Under the pieces are notes generated by a model. That model saw nothing but the letters and a program-made list of their open reading frames with translations, ran no database searches and was not told the origin of the DNA. A stretch of DNA of 27,701 nucleotides. It comes from an uncultured Burkholderiaceae bacterium (GTDB taxonomy: Bacteria; Pseudomonadota; Gammaproteobacteria; Burkholderiales; Burkholderiaceae). The translations under genes and the position numbers were made by a program. Positions 6,693 to 14,126 of this stretch are shown here, piece by piece; positions within the stretch are counted from its first letter, which is position 1, and every line of letters starts with the position of its first letter. The DNA lies in contig CALMPB010000068.1 of assembly GCA_937871985.1 (NCBI GenBank), positions 1 through 27,701 of the forward strand, written 5' to 3'.

Positions 6693-6760
6693 GACGCAAA
6701 AAAGCCAACCACAAACCAAAAAGTACACATTGTTAGGTATGAAATAAAAAGCGCCATAAA

Positions 6761-6766
6761 TATAAT
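6761..6766 (+). promoter_or_regulatory. Possible promoter -10 element before the ATPase cluster
   Basis: A perfect TATAAT lies in an AT-rich stretch (6693-6779) between the dnaB-like gene and the next cluster. No strong -35 is found at 16-18 bases, so an activator may be needed or the match may be chance. It is well placed to start transcription of the small membrane gene at 6792. Confidence 0.35.
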
Positions 6767-6791
6767 CAAAGCATAGACAATGGAGATGTCA

Positions 6792-7082
6792 ATGCTATTC
6801 AAGGCGTTTTTCGGCACCGCCGTATTTCTCGGGACAATCGCTTGGCTGGGCTACTCGCTGGTGGCGACCGAGCCGTGCGAGCGGATGGACCGGCTAGCAC
6901 TACCGATTCGGCTGACGATGGACGCGACGCGCTTTATCGCCAGCAACCTGTTTGCTGGACCGGAGCACACCGAGCTTCGTCTATCGCTCCTGGAGCTGAG
7001 CATAAAGGTGGATTCCGGCGCGCAAACCTACGCAAGCGCCGTGCTCTACGGGCCCAGTCTTACGTGCAAGAACTTCCTATAA
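6792..7082 (+). CDS. Small membrane-anchored protein of unknown function
   Basis: I do not recognise this 96-residue protein. Its first 25 residues form a hydrophobic helix (AFFGTAVFLGTIAWLGYSLVA), so it is anchored in the inner membrane or secreted. The remainder is a short periplasmic domain with two cysteines (TEPCERMD and the last residues TCKNFL) that could form a disulfide. Three in-frame ATGs occur at 6780, 6786 and 6792; GGAG at 6782-6785 is correctly spaced for 6792. The ATPase gene follows 13 bases after the stop, so it is probably part of that secretion cluster. Confidence 0.7.
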   Translation: MLFKAFFGTAVFLGTIAWLGYSLVATEPCERMDRLALPIRLTMDATRFIASNLFAGPEHTELRLSLLELSIKVDSGAQTYASAVLYGPSLTCKNFL

Positions 7083-7095
7083 GGCGGACGAAGCG

Positions 7096-8724
7096 ATGAG
7101 TAGACTCGGCCGTCAGCGCGATCAATTTATCTACATGGGCCCGGAAGACAAGCCGGCCGCCGACTTCCTGAACGAACTCTTTCGTCGAGCGGCATTGGAG
7201 GGCATGACCGACATTCAACTTCGCTTCGTCCATGGCGCCATGCGCCCGGTTGAAGTTGCTGACTCGGGGGTTCGTCTAATCAGCTGGCTTGAGCCGGAGT
7301 ACGAAGGAGATCTTGTCAAGCATGTCGAGGAAAAGCTTCGCGCACGTGCAAGCATGGACTTGTCCGAACAGTTCATACCGATGGATGGCGCGATTCATCT
7401 TCGCTATCCGGAAGATGGGCTCAAACTGAGTCTCCGTGCCAGCTTCCTTCACACCATCGTCGGCTCAACAGCCGTATTTCGGCTCGCTCGGGAACAAGCA
7501 CAACGGCTTGCCTACCGTGACATATACATGCCCTTAGCAGTCCGACGCGTAATCGACCAGGCACTCGCGGTACGCGCGGGAACGGTAGTGGTGTCGGGCC
7601 CCATGGGAAGCGGCAAAACGACGCAGCTCATGGCATACATGGTCGAGTTGCGCGACAGGGGAGAGAACGTCAAGACGGCAGAAGAACCTGTAGAGATACC
7701 TACGCCTGGCATAGACCAATGTGAGCTGGTGCCGGGAAAGGTCACGTATCCCATGCTAGCCAGGGCATTCCTTCGACAGCGTGCCCACCGCATCATGATC
7801 GGTGAGACTCGGGACGAAGAGACCGCTGAGGCGTTGGGCCGTAACGCGAACACCGGGTGCCAGCTCTGGACAACCACGCATTCGGATACGAGTGCGCTAG
7901 TGATTGAGCGTTTGCTCGAGCTGAAGATGCCCCGGGACTTGATTGCGAAGACGCTGCGACTCATTATTGCGCCTCGCCTCGTTAGGACCATCCCCGCCGA
8001 GGCGACGGTCGAATGGGTTGCACCCAACGAATCCAGCAAAGCGTGGTTGAAGGCCGTCGGAGCCTATCACCCGGACGACAAGTTCCCGGTCATTGTGAGC
8101 GACCACGACATGTCGGAAACCAAGATGCCGATCTTTGAGGTTATCCAGATCGATGATCGCGTGCGACGGGTGATTCTGGCCGGCGGAGACGCCAAAGAAC
8201 TGTACGAAGCGGCGAGCTATCAACCTCAATTCGAAACTCTCGCGGAGGCGGGCGTCCGCCTCGCGCGGGAAGGGAAAACCACGCTCAGCGCCATTCAGTC
8301 CCTCCTGAACCCGGCGCTGTGGCCTACGTTTGAGCGGCAGAGGCTCGACAAGAGATTGATCGCTTCCGGTGTGATAACTCCCGCGCAGGCGTATCAAGCG
8401 GTGGAGACGATGGCTCGCGCGGCCATTGAAGAACATCGCATCCTTGAACTGTGGGAAGCGCTCATTTCGACTGGAGCGGCGACGCGCCTCCAGGTCATCG
8501 AATGCTTAGGCCGGACAAAGGAAGCGGTGGACCTCCTCGGATACTTCATAGACAACGGGATCCTGGCAGAACAACCAGTACAACACGTGATCGAAGAGTG
8601 GAAACGAGGCGAGCGACGGCAATCGCTTTTCGCTATGTGCATTGACCAAGGACTACTAAGCAATGAGCAAATTCAAGATGAGGCGTTCCTGCATTACCGC
8701 CGTGCTGGCATTAGCCACAACTAG
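7096..8724 (+). CDS. GspE/PilB-type secretion ATPase
   Basis: Members of this superfamily (GspE, PilB/PilT, DotB, VirB11) are hexameric cytoplasmic motors that drive pilus or secretion machines. The 542-residue protein has an N-terminal adapter region, Walker A GPMGSGKTT near residue 167, an Asp-box-like AEEPVEI, Walker B with RIMIGETRDEETAEA near 233 and the His-box TTTHSDTS. After the motor domain there are about 200 more residues with helical segments (LIASGVITPAQAYQAVE; GLLSNEQIQDEAFLHYR) like those found at GspE N-termini, but here at the C-terminus. No tetracysteine zinc motif is seen. It is preceded by GGCGGA. It overlaps the next gene by 62 bases. F-type systems normally lack such an ATPase, so its job here is open; DotB/TraJ-like work in the transfer apparatus is likely. 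Confidence 0.85.
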   Translation: MSRLGRQRDQFIYMGPEDKPAADFLNELFRRAALEGMTDIQLRFVHGAMRPVEVADSGVRLISWLEPEYEGDLVKHVEEKLRARASMDLSEQFIPMDGAIHLRYPEDGLKLSLRASFLHTIVGSTAVFRLAREQAQRLAYRDIYMPLAVRRVIDQALAVRAGTVVVSGPMGSGKTTQLMAYMVELRDRGENVKTAEEPVEIPTPGIDQCELVPGKVTYPMLARAFLRQRAHRIMIGETRDEETAEALGRNANTGCQLWTTTHSDTSALVIERLLELKMPRDLIAKTLRLIIAPRLVRTIPAEATVEWVAPNESSKAWLKAVGAYHPDDKFPVIVSDHDMSETKMPIFEVIQIDDRVRRVILAGGDAKELYEAASYQPQFETLAEAGVRLAREGKTTLSAIQSLLNPALWPTFERQRLDKRLIASGVITPAQAYQAVETMARAAIEEHRILELWEALISTGAATRLQVIECLGRTKEAVDLLGYFIDNGILAEQPVQHVIEEWKRGERRQSLFAMCIDQGLLSNEQIQDEAFLHYRRAGISHN

Positions 8725-9346
8725 CGCCCTGCACGTGGTGGCGAAGGCTCAACCCTCCATGGCAATGGGTGGTGACGGAAAGGGACAGCCATATACCCCG
8801 CCAATGCCATACCGAGAGGTCGCCGAGGTTGAGGCGGACCAGCGAGTGGTGCGCATCTTTTTCTCATTTAGCTGCCCCTTTTGCCGCACATTCCACACGC
8901 CACTGCGTCAGTGGGCCAAGAGTCTCCCAGCCCCTTGGCGATATGAGTTCGTACCGATTCTGCTTGCCGATGGCACGGGAATACATGAAGCCGCAGGGTA
9001 TTTGGCCGCGCAAAAGGCGTTGGGGTCTGCGGTCGCGAGATTCGAAGATGCAGCCTACCGCGCGATCCAAGGCGAAGGCCGCTCGCCGCGAGCTCCTGAG
9101 ACCTGGCGTGGCATCGTGAACGCGGCGGGGGGGAGCGTGCTGGCGTTCGAGGAGGCCTGGGAGAGTCTGTCGCCGGCGGAGGTCGCAGAGCTTCCCCGGT
9201 CGATGATCGCATACGCCGTGGACGCAACGCCAACAGTCGCTATCGCCGGGAAGTTCGTTCTGACGCCTGACGGAGTGCAAGGCGACGAAGCCTTGTTTCT
9301 CCAACTGTGCAGCGGACTGGTGTCGCGGGCGATGGGGCACGCATGA
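8663..9346 (+). CDS. Periplasmic DsbA-like thiol oxidoreductase
   Basis: The 227-residue protein starts with a signal peptide (RRSCITAVLALATTSALHVVAKA), then a thioredoxin fold with SFSCPFCRTFHTPL, the CPFC active site at residues 71-74, and a cis-proline loop DATPTVAIAGKF near 193-204. DsbA-type enzymes form or repair disulfides. Conjugative F-type systems often bring their own DsbC/TrbB-like enzyme because several transfer proteins are cysteine-rich. The ATG overlaps the ATPase gene by 62 bases; AAGGA lies about ten bases ahead. A second in-frame ATG at 8678 is possible. The downstream gene overlaps by ATGA, so both are coupled. Confidence 0.85.
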   Translation: MSKFKMRRSCITAVLALATTSALHVVAKAQPSMAMGGDGKGQPYTPPMPYREVAEVEADQRVVRIFFSFSCPFCRTFHTPLRQWAKSLPAPWRYEFVPILLADGTGIHEAAGYLAAQKALGSAVARFEDAAYRAIQGEGRSPRAPETWRGIVNAAGGSVLAFEEAWESLSPAEVAELPRSMIAYAVDATPTVAIAGKFVLTPDGVQGDEALFLQLCSGLVSRAMGHA

Positions 9347-9888
9347 GAACCGCGGCCTCGCTATTGCTATTGTCATTGATGGTCGTCTCGCCGGCCTCGA
9401 TGTCGAGCCCAGTTGCGAAGGGCACGCTTTGCTTTCGAGAGGCAGCGGAACGCTACGGGGTCAGTGAAATCATGTTGCGTGCGATAGCGTGGCATGAGTC
9501 AAGGTGGAAAGCGAATGCCTTGAACGACACCTTGAACCGAGACGGCAGCGAAGACGTCGGGGTGATGCAAATAAACAGCTGGTGGATCGAGAAACGGCTG
9601 CCTCGCTACGGAATCACACGTGAGCACCTTTGGGAGCCATGCTTGAACATCCACATTGGTGCGTGGATCTACGCAGACGAAATTGCACGCCATGGCAACA
9701 CATGGAAGGCTGTCGGCCACTATGGGTCCCCCAATGAGAAAGGCCAACAGTGGTACATCGCTAGGGTCAAGAAGGCGCTGGAAGAGGTGCTCGCTGGAGA
9801 ACCGGAATCCACCCGAAGGAAAGCGGCGATGCCGCGGCCAAGTGGAGCGCTGACGGCAAAGCAGATTGTCATTCACATACAGAACTGA
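9343..9888 (+). CDS. VirB1-like lytic transglycosylase
   Basis: This periplasmic muramidase would open peptidoglycan for assembly of the transfer channel. After a signal peptide (first about 22 residues) the SLT domain shows AIAWHESRW with the catalytic Glu at residue 52, and the DVGVMQINSWW motif. The WNxGxG-like AVGHYGSP segment and a Y/W-rich helix follow. The length of 181 residues is normal for T4SS-associated transglycosylases. The start ATG overlaps the stop of the DsbA-like gene (ATGA). The C-terminal 30 residues are basic and probably unstructured. Confidence 0.92.
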   Translation: MRTAASLLLLSLMVVSPASMSSPVAKGTLCFREAAERYGVSEIMLRAIAWHESRWKANALNDTLNRDGSEDVGVMQINSWWIEKRLPRYGITREHLWEPCLNIHIGAWIYADEIARHGNTWKAVGHYGSPNEKGQQWYIARVKKALEEVLAGEPESTRRKAAMPRPSGALTAKQIVIHIQN

Positions 9889-9899
9889 GGGAGAGAATT

Positions 9900-10226
9900 A
9901 TGCGAAACGAACACGCCTTGGAGGATCGTATCAAGCGGGTGAACCGACAGCTCGACGATCTGCGAGCTCAGAAGCGGGCCGTGGTTATCCGCCAGATTCT
10001 GGCCCAACTCGAAAAAAACGGGATCACCCTGAAGGACCTGAAGGAAGCGCGCGTAGCCGGCACTAAGTCACAGTCCAAGTCGGCTCCGGGCAAAAGAATG
10101 GTGGTGCCCAAGTATCGCCACCCTGACACTGGTGAAACCTGGTCGGGGCGAGGGCGGGCTCCGCGCTGGCTCGTCGCCGCCGAACTCGGCGGTGCCTCTC
10201 GAAACGACTACCTCATTCCCGCCTGA
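9900..10226 (+). CDS. H-NS-family nucleoid-associated protein
   Basis: The 108-residue protein has an N-terminal coiled-coil oligomerisation part (residues 5-45) and a C-terminal H-NS DNA-binding core with YRHPDTGETWSGRGRAPRWL. This betaproteobacterial type of H-NS binds AT-rich DNA in the minor groove. Plasmid- and ICE-borne copies are thought to silence the incoming DNA and lower its fitness cost. GGGAG stands eight bases before the ATG. It is the last gene of the cluster, closed by a terminator at 10248. Confidence 0.92.
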   Translation: MRNEHALEDRIKRVNRQLDDLRAQKRAVVIRQILAQLEKNGITLKDLKEARVAGTKSQSKSAPGKRMVVPKYRHPDTGETWSGRGRAPRWLVAAELGGASRNDYLIPA

Positions 10227-10247
10227 GGTTCTCGCGCTCAATAAAAT

Positions 10248-10268
10248 AGGCCCGTACAGGGCCTTTTC
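10248..10268 (+). terminator. Intrinsic terminator after the H-NS-like gene
   Basis: AGGCCC and GGGCCT form a 6-bp stem with a 5-base loop, followed by TTTT. It lies between convergent genes and stops the rightward cluster before it enters the leftward genes from 10343. Confidence 0.7.
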
Positions 10269-10342
10269 TTCGTCGCTCTCGCCGTAGCACCACGTCCGCC
10301 GGGCACGCAGCCCACCTCTGACGATCGTTCGACAACTAGTCG

Positions 10343-11209
10343 TCACCACGGGAATAGGTCGGACCAGCTGCTGTCCCGCCTTCCTTTTGCCGAGGGGTTG
10401 CGTCCGGTGAGATACCAGTTGTCTCCCTGTTGGGATGCGAGAGAAGCCTCATCGAGCCTTTCAAGTGCGGCGCACTCGTCCTGATCTCGCACGGCGTCCA
10501 ACGTCATAATGCCCGGCTGCTGCCATATCCGCTCAGCCACGTTCACTGCGGCGCGGCCGCCGCGCATGCGAATGGAGTCTGCAACCTCCTCCGGCAAAGA
10601 AAATAGACCAAGTTGAATAGGCTCTGAAAATACGTGCCACCGCTTCCACAGTTCGAATTGCAGACGTAGCTGTACGACGCCCGGTCGGGCCCCGTGAACG
10701 CGGCAGCAGTTCTCGAACGAGAGAGGACCATCATCGAATCCCAGGAGCCAACGGCCGGCGTTCATGATGTCCCGATCTTTCGCACGACTGTTCAACAGAA
10801 GCTGTACGGCCGTTTTAATTGCCAGAAGCGCCCATCGTTCCGGACCTTCCTCAAAGTCATCGACCGTCAGCTTGGCTATGACTTCTCGACTGGGTGCTTC
10901 CTTCTTGCAGATAGGGAAGGGAAGATCGCGGAGTGTGGCTTCAGCAAATTCTGGATGATCACCCAATGGTCCAGCCAAATTGTCTTGAGCAAGTAGGCGA
11001 TCCAAAGTAGAACTGGCTTCGCCACCGCCGTCAGGCCAGGTGATACCAGATCCGTAAACAGGTAGATCAAAATCGCCCTCGTCCAGCTCGCCAGAAGTAG
11101 GCCAAGCACTATCACGAGAGCTATCAAGCCCCAAAATTGAATTTGTTCGACCATAACCTTTGTTGTCCATAGCGTGCATGGCGGTGATAGAAGTTCGGGC
11201 GTGCTTCAA
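10343..11209 (-). CDS. Regulator-like protein of unknown function; N-terminal half doubtful
   Basis: The open frame has 288 codons from a TTG at 11209 that overlaps the coupling-protein stop. Its second half contains a segment, roughly residues 110-175, with DAxxWL...FSFENxC-like features (NAGRWLLGFDDGPLSFENCCRVHGARP). I remember this from small regulatory proteins of phages and islands where such a motif precedes an Arg-rich helix. The first half reads as low-quality protein with many codons ending in T, while another frame there (10876-11154) encodes a good membrane protein. The real gene may begin late, for example at TTG 10966, or be reached by a frame shift. Function is unknown. Confidence 0.5.
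   Translation of the reverse strand: MKHARTSITAMHAMDNKGYGRTNSILGLDSSRDSAWPTSGELDEGDFDLPVYGSGITWPDGGGEASSTLDRLLAQDNLAGPLGDHPEFAEATLRDLPFPICKKEAPSREVIAKLTVDDFEEGPERWALLAIKTAVQLLLNSRAKDRDIMNAGRWLLGFDDGPLSFENCCRVHGARPGVVQLRLQFELWKRWHVFSEPIQLGLFSLPEEVADSIRMRGGRAAVNVAERIWQQPGIMTLDAVRDQDECAALERLDEASLASQQGDNWYLTGRNPSAKGRRDSSWSDLFPW
10876..11154 (-). CDS. Two-helix membrane protein overlapping the regulator-like frame
   Basis: This 92-residue frame starts ATGGTCGAA and encodes two hydrophobic helices, FWGLIALVIVLGLLLASW (8-25) and LTAVAKPVLLWIAYLLKTIWL (41-61), then a basic tail (SARRKHPVEKS). Codons end more often in G or C here than in the overlapping frame, which supports this one as coding. AAAGG is very close to the ATG, so the ribosome binding site is poor. 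It lies directly after the coupling protein, where T4SS operons often carry a small membrane partner (the DotM/TrbA or TraJ idea). I cannot name the family. It might also be the first part of a longer protein continued in the regulator-like frame. Confidence 0.55.
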   Translation of the reverse strand: MVEQIQFWGLIALVIVLGLLLASWTRAILIYLFTDLVSPGLTAVAKPVLLWIAYLLKTIWLDHWVIIQNLLKPHSAIFPSLSARRKHPVEKS

Positions 11210-12936
11210 GCTCTGGCAGCCTTTGCTGCGGTCAGATACCGGTCCGCATTCTTGAAATAGTCGCAGCCTTTTACTTGTTTACGTTTGGTGCGATTGACGC
11301 GGATAGGAGCTGCCTTGGACGATAGCCATTTCGAGATCGTGATGTTTGGTATCCGCAGGTTGAATAGCTCGCACCCTTGATAGAGCATGATGCACTCACC
11401 ACGATCGACCTTCTTCAGGTCATCTTCAGTGACGCGGTACTGCTCCTCCTCTGACTCTGCGATCGCGTATCCCGCATCAGTGCTGAGCCCGCCTTCCGGC
11501 GCGGGCGTGATTTTTGGCGTCGACTCGGACGCACGGCTGGTGGCGCTGATGGTCGTCTTGGAGAATGTCCCTTTGCCGATCATCTTGGCTGCCTCCTCAG
11601 TTGTCTTCGGGCTCGCGAGCTTGAAGAACAGCTTTGTATCGGTGTTTTCTTCCAGCATGTCGCGAAAATCTGGTGACACGGCGTCGAGGTTGGCGATACT
11701 TTGGAACATCGCCCACACCGAAATTCCGGCACTTCTTGCCTGCTCAAATACTCGATTCATCGCCATCAGCGCGTAGGCGCCGAACTCGTCCAGCCGGGCG
11801 AGATATGGGATGCGCGATCGGTGCGACTTCGGTAGCTGCTGTATCCGCGCGATAGCGGATCGAAGATCTGCCAGGAGCATCTTCGCAAAATTTCGGGCGG
11901 ATTCGTCCTTTCCCATCGTTGGCAAAGAGACGTATGTAATCTTGTTCGACATCATGCTGTCGAACAGACGTACGTCGGGGCTGTACGACGACCCGACTTC
12001 GCCGAAGGTCCCAGTGCCGAACGCATGCAACCGCCCGGCGATGCCGCCTAGGGTCTCTTTCAGACGCTTCATGTTGATCCTGGCTGAGGCCGGTCCCGTG
12101 TCGTTCCCGAAACCACCTCGGTACTGCTCAACCCAAAGCGAAAGATTCTTCGTTGCGGGATGGTGAGGCAGCACGGAGCGAAGGCGCTCTTCTAGCTCGG
12201 ATAGTGCGCGCTCGTTGTGTAGCAGTATGGAGAGATCAATGCAGTTGTATGCCAGTCCAAGCGCCTGGACTCCTCCGACGATCGCCCCGAGTGCCTGCTT
12301 TGCGGACTGACGATAGTGCTCCGCGGCCGGGGCCACTTCTGGAGCGGGGAGGCTCGTCAATATTCTGTCGGCGACCTCGTCCGGGTCGCCTTCAAGAACG
12401 GAGTTGTAGCTGTTGCTGTTGGCGGGATCTCCGAGGTTTATGAACTGCATGTCTTGGTATCGTCCGGCCCAGCGGGCGACTTGCGCAACCCACGACATGT
12501 CGTCGCTGTCGAGCTTGGCGTCGATCATGAGCAACCCGCCACCTCGGATGATCTGTTGCAGCATCATCAGCCGGGCAAAAGTCGTTTTTCCATAGCCGCT
12601 TCGCCCCGCGACCATGCCGTGGTACGGCAGCGCTTCGTCTGGGAGCCGAACGGCACGCCCGCGATCAGTCGTATACCCGATCAGCATGCCATCGTTTGAG
12701 AGCAGGTCGCTGGAACGGATATTGAGCTTTGAGCGGAATAGATGCATGCCAGCCAAGCCGTGCATGCAGCGTCCGGCCACCCATGCAGCACCTAGCCCAG
12801 CAAGAGCGTATGAGGGCACAGTAGGCAGGCCGCTGAAGAACGGGGACGTGGTCAACACTGACGACGAAATTGCCGCTAAGGCTAGGGTGTCGGCCGCCCC
12901 GCCTAAGCGATTTCCAAAAAAGCCTATTCCTTTCAT
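11206..12936 (-). CDS. Type IV coupling protein (TraD/TraG/VirD4 superfamily)
   Basis: Coupling proteins are inner-membrane hexameric ATPases that hand the relaxase-DNA complex to the T4SS channel. The 576-residue protein has a hydrophobic N-terminus with two likely helices (about 15-60), Walker A AGRSGYGKTTFA near 110, GGGLLMIDAKLD next, and Walker B YLARLDEFGAYA near 382, followed by the typical EQARSAGISVWAMFQSIANL segment. The C-terminus is basic. The start is well set by AGGAGG just before the ATG. It is divergent from the tra operon and shares the intergenic promoter region at 12940-13053. Substrate relaxase is not in the window. The sub-family (TraD or DotL/TrbC) cannot be settled by eye. 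Confidence 0.92.
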   Translation of the reverse strand: MKGIGFFGNRLGGAADTLALAAISSSVLTTSPFFSGLPTVPSYALAGLGAAWVAGRCMHGLAGMHLFRSKLNIRSSDLLSNDGMLIGYTTDRGRAVRLPDEALPYHGMVAGRSGYGKTTFARLMMLQQIIRGGGLLMIDAKLDSDDMSWVAQVARWAGRYQDMQFINLGDPANSNSYNSVLEGDPDEVADRILTSLPAPEVAPAAEHYRQSAKQALGAIVGGVQALGLAYNCIDLSILLHNERALSELEERLRSVLPHHPATKNLSLWVEQYRGGFGNDTGPASARINMKRLKETLGGIAGRLHAFGTGTFGEVGSSYSPDVRLFDSMMSNKITYVSLPTMGKDESARNFAKMLLADLRSAIARIQQLPKSHRSRIPYLARLDEFGAYALMAMNRVFEQARSAGISVWAMFQSIANLDAVSPDFRDMLEENTDTKLFFKLASPKTTEEAAKMIGKGTFSKTTISATSRASESTPKITPAPEGGLSTDAGYAIAESEEEQYRVTEDDLKKVDRGECIMLYQGCELFNLRIPNITISKWLSSKAAPIRVNRTKRKQVKGCDYFKNADRYLTAAKAARA

Positions 12937-12981
12937 TTCCTCCTAGCTCCCTGGGGCGCGTGGCCCGACGCCCAAAAAATC

Positions 12982-13011
12982 AACATTCACAGGTTGAGAT
13001 ATAAACATTCA
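12982..13011 (+). repeat. Two direct repeats flanking the tra operon -35 box (candidate operator)
   Basis: AACATTCA occurs at 12982-12989 and again at 13004-13011, exactly 22 bases apart. One copy is upstream of the -35 and the other lies in the spacer. The spacing equals that of the repeats at the AlpA-like promoter although the motif differs. A dimeric regulator bound to one DNA face would fit. No binding protein is identified. Confidence 0.4.
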
Positions 13012-13021
13012 TCGCTAAAAT
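12994..13021 (+). promoter_or_regulatory. Main promoter of the transfer (tra) operon
   Basis: TTGAGA (12994-12999), a 16-base spacer and TAAAAT (13016-13021) are each one base from consensus. The transcript would begin near 13028, about 26 bases before the ompA-like ATG, with GGGAGG as ribosome binding site. No other obvious strong promoter is seen before traA. Confidence 0.6.
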
Positions 13022-13053
13022 ACCACGCAATGCAAATAGTGGGAGGCGTCCGA

Positions 13054-13842
13054 ATGCGGCGTTTTATTGGCTTGGTAGGAAGTGCTCTTGTTCTGACGTC
13101 GAGCATGGCGGCAGCACCTGAGGGCCAGGGTCAGTTCGATATGCGCGAGTGGATCGTGCCCGAGACGTCCGCCCTCGTAACCGTCCCTGAGCACTCTGAG
13201 CGTGCGGTCGCGACACCGAAACGGGTGGGACCAGAGAAGCTCAAACCGGTGTGGTCGGTTCAAGGGCCGTCTACGTACCGTCCCGGAACGTGGATCGATA
13301 CGAGTTACCGGAAGGATCCGAGACTCATATTGAGCCAAGTCGTTCGATTCGATTTTGATTTGTCGGAGTCGGCGTCCACGAACGCTGCGGCGCTGGTTGC
13401 CGCGCAAGTTGCAGGGCAGGGCGTCTCGTATCTGGTGGTGGGGCATGCGGACGAGCGTGGTACCGACGCCTACAACCTCGCCCTGTCGAAGCGCAGGGCG
13501 GAGGGGGTGAAACGCGCGCTGGAGGTCGCTGGTGTGCCCGCCAAATCAATCGAAGCGCGCTGGTACGGAAAGAGGCTACCGGTGAGCTTCGCGGATCAGA
13601 GTCTGAACCGCCGGGTGGAGATCTTGGTCAGCGGCGATCGTCCGGCTCAACTTAGGCGCGGAGCTAAGGCGGTGGGAGCTACGCCGCGTAGCAATCCGGG
13701 CATCGCGGAATCCGCGGCCCGTCAACCTCAACCATCCCCTGGGGCCGTCTCGCCAGGATCTGCCGCATGCCACGTGCCTGGAGCGCAAGTCGTGGGCGGA
13801 AGGATTGTTCCTGCTTCGAACAACAAGGAGTGCAACCAATGA
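13054..13842 (+). CDS. OmpA-domain secreted protein at the head of the tra operon
   Basis: The 262-residue protein begins with a signal peptide (MRRFIGLVGSALVLTSSMAAA), then a linker and an OmpA-like peptidoglycan-binding domain: VVRFDFDLSES, YLVVGHADERGTDAYNLALSKRRA and SLNRRVEILV. The conserved Asp and Arg that hold diaminopimelate are present in these motifs. The proline-rich C-terminal 60 residues look disordered, with two cysteines. The upstream frame is open to 12994, but GGGAGG at 13041-13046 points to ATG 13054. It may anchor the transfer channel to the cell wall. The stop overlaps the next start by ATGA. Confidence 0.85.
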   Translation: MRRFIGLVGSALVLTSSMAAAPEGQGQFDMREWIVPETSALVTVPEHSERAVATPKRVGPEKLKPVWSVQGPSTYRPGTWIDTSYRKDPRLILSQVVRFDFDLSESASTNAAALVAAQVAGQGVSYLVVGHADERGTDAYNLALSKRRAEGVKRALEVAGVPAKSIEARWYGKRLPVSFADQSLNRRVEILVSGDRPAQLRRGAKAVGATPRSNPGIAESAARQPQPSPGAVSPGSAACHVPGAQVVGGRIVPASNNKECNQ

Positions 13843-14126
13843 TCGACGAAATTGATATTCCTGCGCACACGGACGACATGCCTTCATTTCTTCTATGGGA
13901 AATGGACGAGTTCCTGGTCTTGATGCTGTGCTTCCTGGGCGGCTACATCGCTCGCGGCATGTGGCCGTTCGTTGGCGCCGCCATCGGACTTTGGTTCACG
14001 GCGCGGATGCGCCGCTGGAAGCAGAACGAGATGATGGGAGCTATCCCACACATCGTATTTGCAGCAGGTTGGGCGGGTATCAACAAGCTGTATCGGAACG
14101 CGAAGCATGGGGTGCTGTGGTCATGA
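13839..14126 (+). CDS. traL: TraL, F-type T4SS inner-membrane protein
   Basis: TraL is a small inner-membrane part of the F-type pilus assembly machine, like VirB3. The 95-residue protein has PSFLLWEMDEFLVLM at the start, typical of TraL, then two hydrophobic helices and the basic turn ARMRRWKQNE. GGAG lies upstream and the ATG overlaps the previous stop. It is followed by traE with an ATGA overlap. The order traL-E-K-B-V confirms the identity. Confidence 0.88.
   Translation: MIDEIDIPAHTDDMPSFLLWEMDEFLVLMLCFLGGYIARGMWPFVGAAIGLWFTARMRRWKQNEMMGAIPHIVFAAGWAGINKLYRNAKHGVLWS

Noticed and set aside
12940..13053. Possible oriT between the coupling protein and the tra operon
   Set aside because: No relaxase gene lies nearby and no nic-like motif with a good inverted repeat is visible; the promoter explanation is sufficient.
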